64,000 nt of DNA from Candidatus Thiodiazotropha sp. (ex Monitilora ramsayi) (GTDB lineage: Bacteria; Pseudomonadota; Gammaproteobacteria; Chromatiales; Chromatiaceae). Under the pieces are notes generated by a model. That model was not told the origin of the DNA, ran no database searches, and saw only the letters and a list, made by a program, of their open reading frames with translations. Each line of letters opens with the position of its first letter. Positions within the stretch are counted from its first letter, which is position 1. A program made the translations under genes and the position numbers. Of this stretch, positions 10,815 to 19,267 are shown piece after piece. The stretch is from the NCBI GenBank assembly GCA_025655575.1, contig JAHXIP010000003.1, forward strand, positions 124,001 to 188,000. The letters run 5' to 3'.

Positions 10815-12415
10815 TGCACCGCCTCCCCCACACTGAAGTAAACCGCAAGCTCTTGCTGAAAATGGGTCATTGCATTGCGCATCGGCAAGGGTATACCGCC
10901 ACCCAGTGCGCAGAGTGAGCCTACTTCCAATAGTTCGAGCAGTTCATCGAACAGGCGCCTGTCCACGGGGTGGTCCGTTGTTGCCTGATGCAGCATACGG
11001 CTGCCTTTGGCGGTACCCAGCCGGCATGGGGTGCACTTACCACAGGATTCGTCTGCCATGTACTCGAAGATATGGCGCATGAAATCGATCATGGGAAACG
11101 GTGACGGTATGGCGATGATCCCCGCGTGCCCCAGGGCGAAGCCGGCTTGTTGGAATGATTCGAAGTCAATACTCAGCATTTGGATCGCATCGATCGGCAG
11201 GATGGAACCCAGGGGGCCACCGACCTGGAGGGCTTTGACATCACGGTTAAATCCCCCGGCATCCTTGTAGATTAACTCCTCAAAGGCGTAGCCAAAATCA
11301 ACTTCATAGAGTCCGGGATGATGAAATTGACTATCCAGTGAGATCAGTTTGGTCCCCTTGCTCTCTCCAGTACCGATGGCGGCAAAGGCTGCTCCGCCAT
11401 GCTCGAGTATCCAGGGAATGTTGGCAAAGGTCTCCACATTGGACAGCAGGGTCGGCTTGCCCCAAAGACCCTCTACCGCCGGATAGGGCGGCCGCACGCG
11501 TACTTCCGGCCGCTGGCCCTCTATGGAGCTGAGGAGTGCGGTCTCCTCTCCACAGACATATGACCCGGCACCCTCGATCACATGAAATGAGAACTTGCCG
11601 CTGATAGCAGTCGGCAACGATTCGAACTCAGCGATGGCCCGCTTGATCCTGCGGATCGCTTCAGGATATTCATAACGGACATAGAGCACACCGATCCTGG
11701 CACCGGTCGCCAAACCAGCAGCATACATTCCCGCCATCACCTTATGCGGTTGCTGTTCCAACAGATAGCGATCTGAGAAGGCGCCTGGATCTCCCTCGTC
11801 TCCGTTGCAGACAATGTATTTCTCATCATCATCCGCCTCTGCAGTCGTCTTGCACTTGAAGGCAAAACCGAAACCGGCGCCGCCGCGCCCACGCAGATTG
11901 GATTGCGCCAACTCATGGTGAATACGCTCTTGCTCCTCAAGCGCCAGGCTATACAGCTTCTCGACGGAGGTAACGGGACCCGTCAGTATTGCCGAAGGGG
12001 AGAGTGTATAAACCGGCATCTCCGGCTGACTCAATACGGACTCACTCTGATGATAACCCTGCAGGTTGCCATCGGTGTCATGCTTCATCAAGGCCGACCC
12101 CTGATAGCAGAGTCCACAACACATCGCTTTGCCCGCGTCCGGATGACGCGCAGCAGTCGCCGCGGCTGAACCGTTTACCAGGCAGGCAGTGCCCTGACAG
12201 ACAAGCAGTTCACTCTGCTTCGACTCTGTATTGAGAAAGTCATAAAAACTTGCTGTACCTGTTACCACCGAGGCAGAGAGCTTGGCCTTGTGTGCCAGAT
12301 TCTCCATGGCCCTCTCAGTTTCACCCTGATCCTTGGATACGGCATGGCCAACCGCATGAAAAAGATTGTCCTGCAATCCCAGATGTCGACTCAAGATACG
12401 AATATTCTTAGACAT
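10811..12415 (-). CDS. Formate dehydrogenase NuoE-NuoF fused (gamma-beta) subunit
   Basis: N-terminal NuoE-like region (CQGTAC...CCGLCYQGSA), then NuoF-like GRGGAGF, NGDEGDPGAFSDR, ESCGKCTPCRLGT. Overlaps the alpha subunit start by 4 bp. Confidence 0.9.
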   Translation of the reverse strand: MSKNIRILSRHLGLQDNLFHAVGHAVSKDQGETERAMENLAHKAKLSASVVTGTASFYDFLNTESKQSELLVCQGTACLVNGSAAATAARHPDAGKAMCCGLCYQGSALMKHDTDGNLQGYHQSESVLSQPEMPVYTLSPSAILTGPVTSVEKLYSLALEEQERIHHELAQSNLRGRGGAGFGFAFKCKTTAEADDDEKYIVCNGDEGDPGAFSDRYLLEQQPHKVMAGMYAAGLATGARIGVLYVRYEYPEAIRRIKRAIAEFESLPTAISGKFSFHVIEGAGSYVCGEETALLSSIEGQRPEVRVRPPYPAVEGLWGKPTLLSNVETFANIPWILEHGGAAFAAIGTGESKGTKLISLDSQFHHPGLYEVDFGYAFEELIYKDAGGFNRDVKALQVGGPLGSILPIDAIQMLSIDFESFQQAGFALGHAGIIAIPSPFPMIDFMRHIFEYMADESCGKCTPCRLGTAKGSRMLHQATTDHPVDRRLFDELLELLEVGSLCALGGGIPLPMRNAMTHFQQELAVYFSVGEAVQ

Positions 12416-12446
12416 ACCCTCTTCCCACTGCGTTTGGTGTGTTTGT

Positions 12447-12537
12447 TAGGGCCTGTTAACACTAATTTGATCGTCACTGCCATGATTGGCGCTTTTTCGG
12501 GTGCAACAGTGGCAATCATTAGTGTTAACAGGCCCTA
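12447..12537. mobile_element. MITE-like element with TA duplications
   Basis: GGGCCTGTTAACACTAAT (12449..) inverted as ATTAGTGTTAACAGGCCC (..12535), flanked by TA on both sides, no internal coding capacity; arms extend imperfectly inward (GATCGTCACTG / GATTGCCACTG). Confidence 0.65.
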
Positions 12538-12703
12538 ATCTGGATCCGTTTCAGCAATCCATGCGTACAACCCAGAGAATAATCTGAGTCATGGAATCAA
12601 AACCCGAGCACTTTGTCTGTTCTTATAGTCTGCATTTCGCCGGTTTTCTTACCCATAAGGCTGTTGCAGGTTGAGAGCATGAAAATGTTCTCCTGGCATG
12701 GAC

Positions 12704-12732
12704 TTGAATATAATGAACATTCATTCTATTAT
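12704..12732 (+). promoter_or_regulatory. Putative sigma70 promoter with TetR-type operator in the spacer, upstream of gshA
   Basis: TTGAAT-(17: ATAATGAACATTCATTC)-TATTAT; palindrome AATGAA-CA-TTCATT shared with sites at 18360 and 22745. Confidence 0.7.
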
Positions 12733-12871
12733 CAACTACACACTGAATGAGGATTTTCATCGTCCCTGTTCAATACAAGAAAAAACATCTAATGAATTGA
12801 TTAATAAGTAATTTATCTGTCATTTTGGGACATCAACAGACCGCCGAGCAACCGCTGACCGGAGCAACATA

Positions 12872-14476
12872 ATGACCACTATGGCCTCGATCACCCAACA
12901 GATTCCGGCAGATTGCATCACCGGCTCAAAGATCGGCCTGGAAAAAGAGGGCCTGCGTGTCAGTCGTAATGGCGTGCTCTCCGATGCATCGCATCCCTAT
13001 GCCCTGGGGTCTGCGCTGACACACCCGAGTATTACCACTGACTTTTCCGAAGCCCTGCTTGAACTGATTACCCCGCCCGTTCTCTGCGCAGAGGATGCTC
13101 TCCACTCTCTGACCGAAACTGAAACCTTCGTTCATCAGAACCTGGCTGACGAGATGGTCTGGTCCGCCAGTATGCCCTGTATCGTCGAGAATGCTGACCA
13201 GATCCCAATTGCAAACTACGGGCACTCAGATTCAGGCATGTCAAAACAGGTCTATCGCCGGGGTCTTGCGCATCGTTACGGCAAAATGATGCAGGTCATC
13301 GCAGGTATTCACTTCAACCACTCCTTCTCCGATGACCTGTGGCCTGTACTGCAAAATCTATCAGGTAATAACGGAGAGATTCAGTCGTTCATTGCCGACG
13401 GCTATATGCACACACTGCGAAATGTCCAACGTTATGACTGGCTGCTGCTCTATCTTTTTGGCGCCTCTCCTGCCACCGACCGCAGTTTTACCGGTGCCGG
13501 CGGAAGACTCGAGCGATTCGACAAAGAGACCTACTACGCGCCCTATGCCACATCGCTGCGTATGGGTGATATGGGATATACCAACCGATTGCAAACCGGT
13601 CGTCAGATGAACATCGACTGCAACTCGCTCGATGGTTACCTCTCGACCATGCAAAGTATTCTTAAAAAGTCCCATCCGGCTTATGAAGAGATCGGGGTTG
13701 TCATCGACGGCATTCACCAGCAACTCAATACCCATCTTCTGCAGATCGAAAATGAGTTCTATACCAGCGTTCGTCCCAAGCAGATCCCCCTCTCCGGTGA
13801 GTCTCCACTTGAGGCGCTGCAACAGAGAGGCATACGTTACCTTGAACTCCGCTCAATTGACGTCAATCCGTTCACACCCACCGGGGTGGAAATTTCCCAA
13901 CTACATTTTCTCGAAGTCTTCATTCATTTCAGTCTGATGAGCGAAAGCCTGCACAACGATCCTTCAAGCGCCGATATCAATCGGCATAACCTGAACCAGA
14001 CTGCCTATTTCGGTAGATCATCCGGATTAAAGCTTAATAATAATGGGAAAGAGGTCAGTCTTCGCGAATGGGGGAATCAGATTTTCGATCAGATGCAGCC
14101 GGCAGCAGAACGCTTGGATCAGGCACACAATACAAACCATTATCTCAACGCACTAAAGCACTACCAACGATATTTAAGCGAGCCCGAACTGACACCATCC
14201 GCTAAACTCCTCAGCGGCATGCGTGAGCAGAGAGAGAGTTTCAGCGCATTTATCCAGCAGCAGTCGGCATCACATCATGATTACTTCCTGTCACGCAGTC
14301 TGAGCCAGGCACGTTTTGAATACTACGAAGCGCTCACAAGGCAGTCGTTCCGTCAGCAACGGCATTTAGAATGTCAAAGTGAGGGACTGTATGGTGATCA
14401 TGAAACAAAGATAACGAACGATCGGCCCTACTTTGGTTGTGAACCCTGTGTCTGCGCTTCAAGCCAATGTTTTTAA
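12872..14476 (+). CDS. gshA: Glutamate-cysteine ligase
   Basis: GLEKEGLRVSRNG, TDFSEALLELITPP, GIHFNHSF, RYLELRSIDVNPFTPTG are characteristic GshA motifs. Confidence 0.93.
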   Translation: MTTMASITQQIPADCITGSKIGLEKEGLRVSRNGVLSDASHPYALGSALTHPSITTDFSEALLELITPPVLCAEDALHSLTETETFVHQNLADEMVWSASMPCIVENADQIPIANYGHSDSGMSKQVYRRGLAHRYGKMMQVIAGIHFNHSFSDDLWPVLQNLSGNNGEIQSFIADGYMHTLRNVQRYDWLLLYLFGASPATDRSFTGAGGRLERFDKETYYAPYATSLRMGDMGYTNRLQTGRQMNIDCNSLDGYLSTMQSILKKSHPAYEEIGVVIDGIHQQLNTHLLQIENEFYTSVRPKQIPLSGESPLEALQQRGIRYLELRSIDVNPFTPTGVEISQLHFLEVFIHFSLMSESLHNDPSSADINRHNLNQTAYFGRSSGLKLNNNGKEVSLREWGNQIFDQMQPAAERLDQAHNTNHYLNALKHYQRYLSEPELTPSAKLLSGMREQRESFSAFIQQQSASHHDYFLSRSLSQARFEYYEALTRQSFRQQRHLECQSEGLYGDHETKITNDRPYFGCEPCVCASSQCF

Positions 14477-14509
14477 CCCGGCACTTTTATATTGCCGGAA
14501 CCCATTACA

Positions 14510-15016
14510 CTAAAAAATCGGCACCAGCTTATGACCTTGTGTCTGCCAACCGATAAGAGAGATAAAACCGTCGCCAACCACATCCATCTCGGGTAATACC
14601 TTGGCATTCTCCACCTCAAACACCTTCGTGGCGACGGCACAAACCTCCATTCGAACCCCACGCTGCTTGAGTGCTTTTGCCGATTCGGCAATCGACCTCA
14701 ACTCCTGCTCATACTCCATAGCCAATAGCTCATCGGGTTCGGTGGAGAGATATTTAACTGTTTGGCCGATAAACACCAATACCATATTTGGCGATACGCC
14801 CTGATTGACCAGACCATCATGGGTCCCACGGATGATATCCATGTAAAAGGCTGTTTTTCTCGGGTTGGTAAAATCGATCAGAAAAACACTTTTTGTGGCT
14901 TTGACACCATTTAGTGCAGCAGCGTCATTAATCACCTCATCTGCCGACGCTGGCAGAAACGTCATTGCGCCCATTATCACCAATACAAACCAGAAAACCC
15001 TATAGATGAATTTCAT
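14510..15016 (-). CDS. Exported DsrE/F-like family protein
   Basis: Signal peptide (MKFIYRVFWFVLVIMGAMTFLPASA), DsrE-like fold pattern VFLIDFTNPRKTAFYMDIIRG...VFIGQTVKYLS...GVRMEVCAVA. Confidence 0.6.
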   Translation of the reverse strand: MKFIYRVFWFVLVIMGAMTFLPASADEVINDAAALNGVKATKSVFLIDFTNPRKTAFYMDIIRGTHDGLVNQGVSPNMVLVFIGQTVKYLSTEPDELLAMEYEQELRSIAESAKALKQRGVRMEVCAVATKVFEVENAKVLPEMDVVGDGFISLIGWQTQGHKLVPIF

Positions 15017-15177
15017 TTCAATACCTCTTTTCTTTCAAAATAATTATCGTCTTCACCTGTACCCAAACAAATTACCGGCAACAGAATCATGTACCACTCG
15101 CCTCAAAAAAATGGCCCTCTATGGCTATGGAGGACAGCCATCATGAGGACCTGAAGGGAGTTAGCGGAATATGAAGA

Positions 15178-16023
15178 TCAATCCGACAGTGCTTTCGCGT
15201 GATAAGCCAGATGCTCACCAATAAACGTGGCAATGAAGTGATAACTGTGGTCATAACCTTCCTGCCGACGCAGCGTGAGCGGAAATCCCCGCGCTTCACA
15301 GGCCGTTTGCAGATCCTGCGGATAGAGCTCTTCAGCCAGAAACTCGTCATTGGTACCCTGATCGATCAGCAGCGGAATCTCAGCAGCACCTGCCTTGACC
15401 AAATCTGTGGCGTCATAGGCCTTCCAGGCTTCCCGATCGCTACCGAGATAGGCACTGAAGCAGCCCTCGCCCCAGCCACAGACCGAGGGATGGCAGATAG
15501 GTGAAAAAGCGGATACGGATCGATAAGCGCCTGTCTCTTTGAGTGCACAAACCAATGCACCATGTCCACCCATAGAGTGGCCCGTAATAGATTTCAGTCC
15601 GGGAACCAACGGCAACACCGCCTCAACCAACGCGGGTAGTTCCCGGGTCACATAATCATACATCTGGTAGTGTGCAGCCCAAGGTGCCTGGGTGGCATTG
15701 ACATAGAATCCGGCACCCTTGCCCAAGTCGTAACGCTCGGATTCGTCCGCCACCTCGTCACCACGGGGACTGGTGTCCGGCATGATCAGGGCGATACCCA
15801 GTTCTGCGGCATAACGCTGCGCACCAGCCTTGGTGCGTACATTGTCATCGGTACAGGTCAACCCGGAAAGCCAGTAGACCGCCGGGACCTTTTCCGTCTC
15901 TGCCTGCGGCGGCAGATAGACAGAAAATGTCATGGTGCAATGACAGACCGCTGAACTGTGCTCATAGCGGTTGAGCCAGCCACCGAACTCTTTGATACTT
16001 TCTATTTCTTTCATAGGTCTCAC
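15178..16023 (-). CDS. fghA: S-formylglutathione hydrolase
   Basis: YWLSGLTCTDDNVRTKAGAQRYAAELG, GHSMGGHGAL nucleophile elbow, DHSYHFIATFIGEHL. Confidence 0.95.
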   Translation of the reverse strand: MRPMKEIESIKEFGGWLNRYEHSSAVCHCTMTFSVYLPPQAETEKVPAVYWLSGLTCTDDNVRTKAGAQRYAAELGIALIMPDTSPRGDEVADESERYDLGKGAGFYVNATQAPWAAHYQMYDYVTRELPALVEAVLPLVPGLKSITGHSMGGHGALVCALKETGAYRSVSAFSPICHPSVCGWGEGCFSAYLGSDREAWKAYDATDLVKAGAAEIPLLIDQGTNDEFLAEELYPQDLQTACEARGFPLTLRRQEGYDHSYHFIATFIGEHLAYHAKALSD

Positions 16024-17133
16024 TCAGAAAATGATCACTGAGCGAATGCTCTCGCCGCTATGCATCAGATCGAAGGCCCGGTTAATATCCTCCAGCGGCA
16101 TGGTGTGGGTAACCATGGAATCGAGTTCGATTTCACCGTTCATATAACGGTCCACGTAACCCGGCAACTCGGTACGCCCTTTGACGCCACCAAAGGCAGT
16201 ACCTTTCCAGGTGCGGCCGGTCACCAGCTGGAATGGGCGGGTACTGATCTCCTGTCCCGCACCGGCAACGCCGATGATGGTGGAGACGCCCCAGCCCATG
16301 TGGCAGCATTCGAGCGCCTCACGCATGACGTGAATGTTGCCGATACACTCGAAGGAGTAGTCGACACCGCCGTTGGTCATCTCGGTAATCGCCTCAGTGA
16401 CGCTGCCGGGGAGAGCCTTGGGGTTAACAAAATCCGTGGCGCCTAACGCCTTGGCGATCTCCCACTTATCGGGATTGATATCCACAGCGATGATGCGTGA
16501 GGCCTTGGCCATCACAGCACCCTGAATGCATGACAAACCGATACCGCCCAAACCAAAAACCGCGACAGTGGAGCCGGGTTCTACTTTTGCCGTATTGAGT
16601 ACCGCACCGATACCGGTGGTGACACCACAGCCCAGCAGACAGACCTTATCCAGCGGCGCCGCCTTGTTCACCTTGGCCAAGGCAATCTCCGGCACGACGG
16701 TATATTCAGAGAAGGTGGAGCAACCCATGTAGTGGAAAATCGGCTTACCGTTCATAGAGAAGCGCCGGGTGCGATCCGGCATGTAACCGGTCCACACAGT
16801 GCCTGCAATAGATTGGCAAAGATTGGTCTTGGTCGACTGGCAATACTCGCACTCTCCACATTCAGGGATATAGAGTGGTATGACATGGTCGCCCGGCTTT
16901 AGATCTTTCACACCGGGACCGCATTCAACGACCTCACACCCCCCTTCATGCCCCAGTACACAGGGGAATGCTCCCTCCGGATCATCGCCGGAAAGGGTAA
17001 AGGCATCAGTGTGGCAGACACCGGATGCGATCACCTTCAGAAGGACTTCGCCCTCCTTGGGGCCTTCCACGTCAATAGTCTCTATGGAAAGGGGTTTCTT
17101 TGGCTCCCAGGCTACTGCGGCTTTTGCCTTCAT
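16024..17133 (-). CDS. adhC: S-(hydroxymethyl)glutathione dehydrogenase / class III alcohol dehydrogenase
   Basis: [24 protein letters not shown], zinc-binding [28 protein letters not shown]; directly upstream of fghA. Confidence 0.96.
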   Translation of the reverse strand: MKAKAAVAWEPKKPLSIETIDVEGPKEGEVLLKVIASGVCHTDAFTLSGDDPEGAFPCVLGHEGGCEVVECGPGVKDLKPGDHVIPLYIPECGECEYCQSTKTNLCQSIAGTVWTGYMPDRTRRFSMNGKPIFHYMGCSTFSEYTVVPEIALAKVNKAAPLDKVCLLGCGVTTGIGAVLNTAKVEPGSTVAVFGLGGIGLSCIQGAVMAKASRIIAVDINPDKWEIAKALGATDFVNPKALPGSVTEAITEMTNGGVDYSFECIGNIHVMREALECCHMGWGVSTIIGVAGAGQEISTRPFQLVTGRTWKGTAFGGVKGRTELPGYVDRYMNGEIELDSMVTHTMPLEDINRAFDLMHSGESIRSVIIF

Positions 17134-17276
17134 GTCGTTTTCTCCAATCGGTTTCTATCGATTTTTTTTTGATTAACAGTCCAGCATGAGACGTGCGCCA
17201 TCACATCCAGACCAATGATTATCGGTACTACATTTTATTACTCAGAATGTATCTCTAATGCTTTGCCGGAACAGCC

Positions 17277-17711
17277 TCACACCCTCGTCACAGGTGGCAA
17301 TCCCTGCAAGATATTCCCCCGCACAGGTGGAGAGAAAAAAGTTCGCTGTATCAGTTGCCAGCTCATGATTTCTTCTCTGTTCCAGGGAAAGAGTGAGACC
17401 AGTCTGGCCATGGTGCAGTAACCAAAGGTCAACTGCGCCCAAGTACCGATAGTCGGAATCCAGAAAATCAGTTGCAGTGGCTGTGGCAGCGCCAGTAGAA
17501 GCAACATCAAATACCAGAACCGTACTTGTACCGGAAAGGCTTTCACACTCCCTTCCCGCATAGCAAAGTGAATAAGCTGTACCAGTGTCAGAGCGATGGC
17601 CCACAAAAACGCCTCGCTGACTCCAAACACCCCCAGCGTCAGCAATACAGCAGTCACCAACCAATACCACCAACCCAGGTCTCTATATTCGATCATCAGC
17701 ATATGTACCAA
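17277..17711 (-). CDS. Small conserved-looking integral membrane protein
   Basis: Several hydrophobic segments, same strand and close behind the tlpA-like gene. An overlapping alternative frame (17242..17673) looks less protein-like. Confidence 0.5.
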   Translation of the reverse strand: MVHMLMIEYRDLGWWYWLVTAVLLTLGVFGVSEAFLWAIALTLVQLIHFAMREGSVKAFPVQVRFWYLMLLLLALPQPLQLIFWIPTIGTWAQLTFGYCTMARLVSLFPWNREEIMSWQLIQRTFFSPPVRGNILQGLPPVTRV

Positions 17712-17726
17712 TCACTCATTTTGTTT

Positions 17727-18275
17727 TTAGTTCCCATGCCTTGTTACCACTTTCTGTAATTCTCTCACCTGCTGTAACAGTGCACTGTCATCCCATTCTC
17801 GATCACCAATGACTTGGTAAACAGCCTCACCTCTCTGATTTATCACAAAAGTGGCAGGCAATCCTCTCACTCGCCAGCGTTGACTGATATTGCCATGACT
17901 GTCCTGAAGCACAGGAAAGTCGATAGGATAATCCTCGGTGAATGCTTCAACCGCCGCTTTGTCCTCACCCACGTTGATAGCCAGCATGGCAATACCCTCC
18001 TCTTTCAGCGCTGCCCAGGCACGATTCAATGACGGCAACTCTTCACGACAGGGACCACACCAGCTCGCCCAGAAATTGATGATGACCACCCTGCCTCTGT
18101 AATCGGAAAGATGGTGAAAAGTCCCATTCAGATCCCGCAGATGAAACGGCGGTACCGGTGCCGGCCTTGGGATGGGGGTCATCCTGTCACTGGCGCATGC
18201 CTGCCACGAGACTATCAACATGAGGACCAACAGCCCGACGATGACTGGGTATGGGTTATTTTTCTGCATCAACAT
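17727..18275 (-). CDS. TlpA/ResA-like membrane-anchored thioredoxin
   Basis: Signal/anchor then FWASWCGPCREELPSLNRAW and RGLPATFVINQRG. Start chosen at MLMQKNNPYP (18275), consistent with the promoter at 18360-18388. Confidence 0.85.
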   Translation of the reverse strand: MLMQKNNPYPVIVGLLVLMLIVSWQACASDRMTPIPRPAPVPPFHLRDLNGTFHHLSDYRGRVVIINFWASWCGPCREELPSLNRAWAALKEEGIAMLAINVGEDKAAVEAFTEDYPIDFPVLQDSHGNISQRWRVRGLPATFVINQRGEAVYQVIGDREWDDSALLQQVRELQKVVTRHGN

Positions 18276-18359
18276 AAAAAGATCAGCACTCTCACCGTAG
18301 TCACCACGCCTCACCCCATTGATTGAACGCCCCTCATGGCAAAACAATGTGTGTAATAA

Positions 18360-18388
18360 ACAATAGAATGAATGTTCATTTTTGTCAA
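18360..18388 (-). promoter_or_regulatory. Putative sigma70 promoter with TetR-type operator in the spacer, upstream of the tlpA-like gene
   Basis: Minus strand TTGACA-(17: AAAATGAACATTCATTC)-TATTGT. Confidence 0.7.
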
Positions 18389-18419
18389 TTGCCTGCGTTA
18401 TTTTTTCATGGTAACGCCC

Positions 18420-18691
18420 AATGGGGCCCTGTTTGAGGTAACAGCGGCATTTCTTCCGACTTTTTATCTCCAGTCCAATGTCAGGCGGCAGTCTCAACCA
18501 ACAACCCTGACCAGCGATGACGTCACCGACCAGCAACTCAACCGCTTTCGCTCAACACCCTGAGCAGGAGAAGCCGCCCACTCCATGCTTGTTGTATCGA
18601 CCTGCACCACCAGTGTCATATCGGCATGGAGATCCACTTCTTTGTCATCGTCTTGATACGCAGGACCGTTCTCTGGGTTGACACCTTTCAT
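18420..18691 (-). pseudogene. Frameshifted ChrR-like cupin remnant (tentative)
   Basis: MKGVNPENG...VDLHADMTLVVQVDTTSMEWAASPAQGVERKRL resembles the start of ChrR-type cupins, then frame breaks; LLVGDVIAGQGCWLRLPPDIGLEIK continues in another frame. Confidence 0.4.
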
Positions 18692-18700
18692 GAACAGTAA

Positions 18701-19267
18701 TCAGCCCCCGTTATCGAGCAGATCTTTAACCACGTTCAAAACATGCTCAGGTGGGAAACCATAAGGGACTACCGTTGTGAGTTGTCCGGTCCGGTCTATG
18801 ACATAAAGATTGGCGGAATGATCCAGCGTGTAGCGACCATCTGTTGACTCATGACGTTTGAATTTAACCTGATACTGTTGTGCCACCCTGGCAATCTCAG
18901 ATTGAGAGCCTGTCAGGCCCAGTAGGTTTTCATTGAAATAGCGTGTGTAGTTCAACAACACTTCTGGCGTGTCCCGTTCAGGATCCAATGAAATAAACAC
19001 ACCACGAACTTCCTCTTCCCGCTCATCCAGTGCATTCAGGACAGAAGCCAGATTCGACAGCTCAGTGGGACAGATATCGGGACAGTAGGTATAGCCAAAA
19101 AAGAGTAATACCACCTTGCCCCTTAGATGCTCCAGCTTAAAGTCTTCTCCTCGCTGATCGGTTAGCATGAAGTCTCCACCCAAATCTGCTGCCCGTGCAT
19201 AGCAGGCACCTACCCAAATAGAGAAGAGCAGCAGGGAAACTAACGTTGTAGTTTTTCGCCTCGCCAT
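18701..19267 (-). CDS. SCO1/SenC family protein
   Basis: FFGYTYCPDICPTELSNL CxxxC copper motif, LDPERDTPEVL, LDHSANLYVIDRTG. Confidence 0.9.
   Translation of the reverse strand: MARRKTTTLVSLLLFSIWVGACYARAADLGGDFMLTDQRGEDFKLEHLRGKVVLLFFGYTYCPDICPTELSNLASVLNALDEREEEVRGVFISLDPERDTPEVLLNYTRYFNENLLGLTGSQSEIARVAQQYQVKFKRHESTDGRYTLDHSANLYVIDRTGQLTTVVPYGFPPEHVLNVVKDLLDNGG

Noticed and set aside
12447-12537. Inverted repeat as a simple transcription terminator
   Set aside because: Very long stem with TA flanks and no poly-U, located upstream of rather than downstream of the neighbouring genes; MITE-like explanation fits better.
17134-17276. Fourth TetR-type operator upstream of adhC
   Set aside because: Only weak partial matches (e.g. 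GAATGTATCT); no AATGAA-N2-TTCATT palindrome found, so adhC/fghA are not placed in the predicted regulon.
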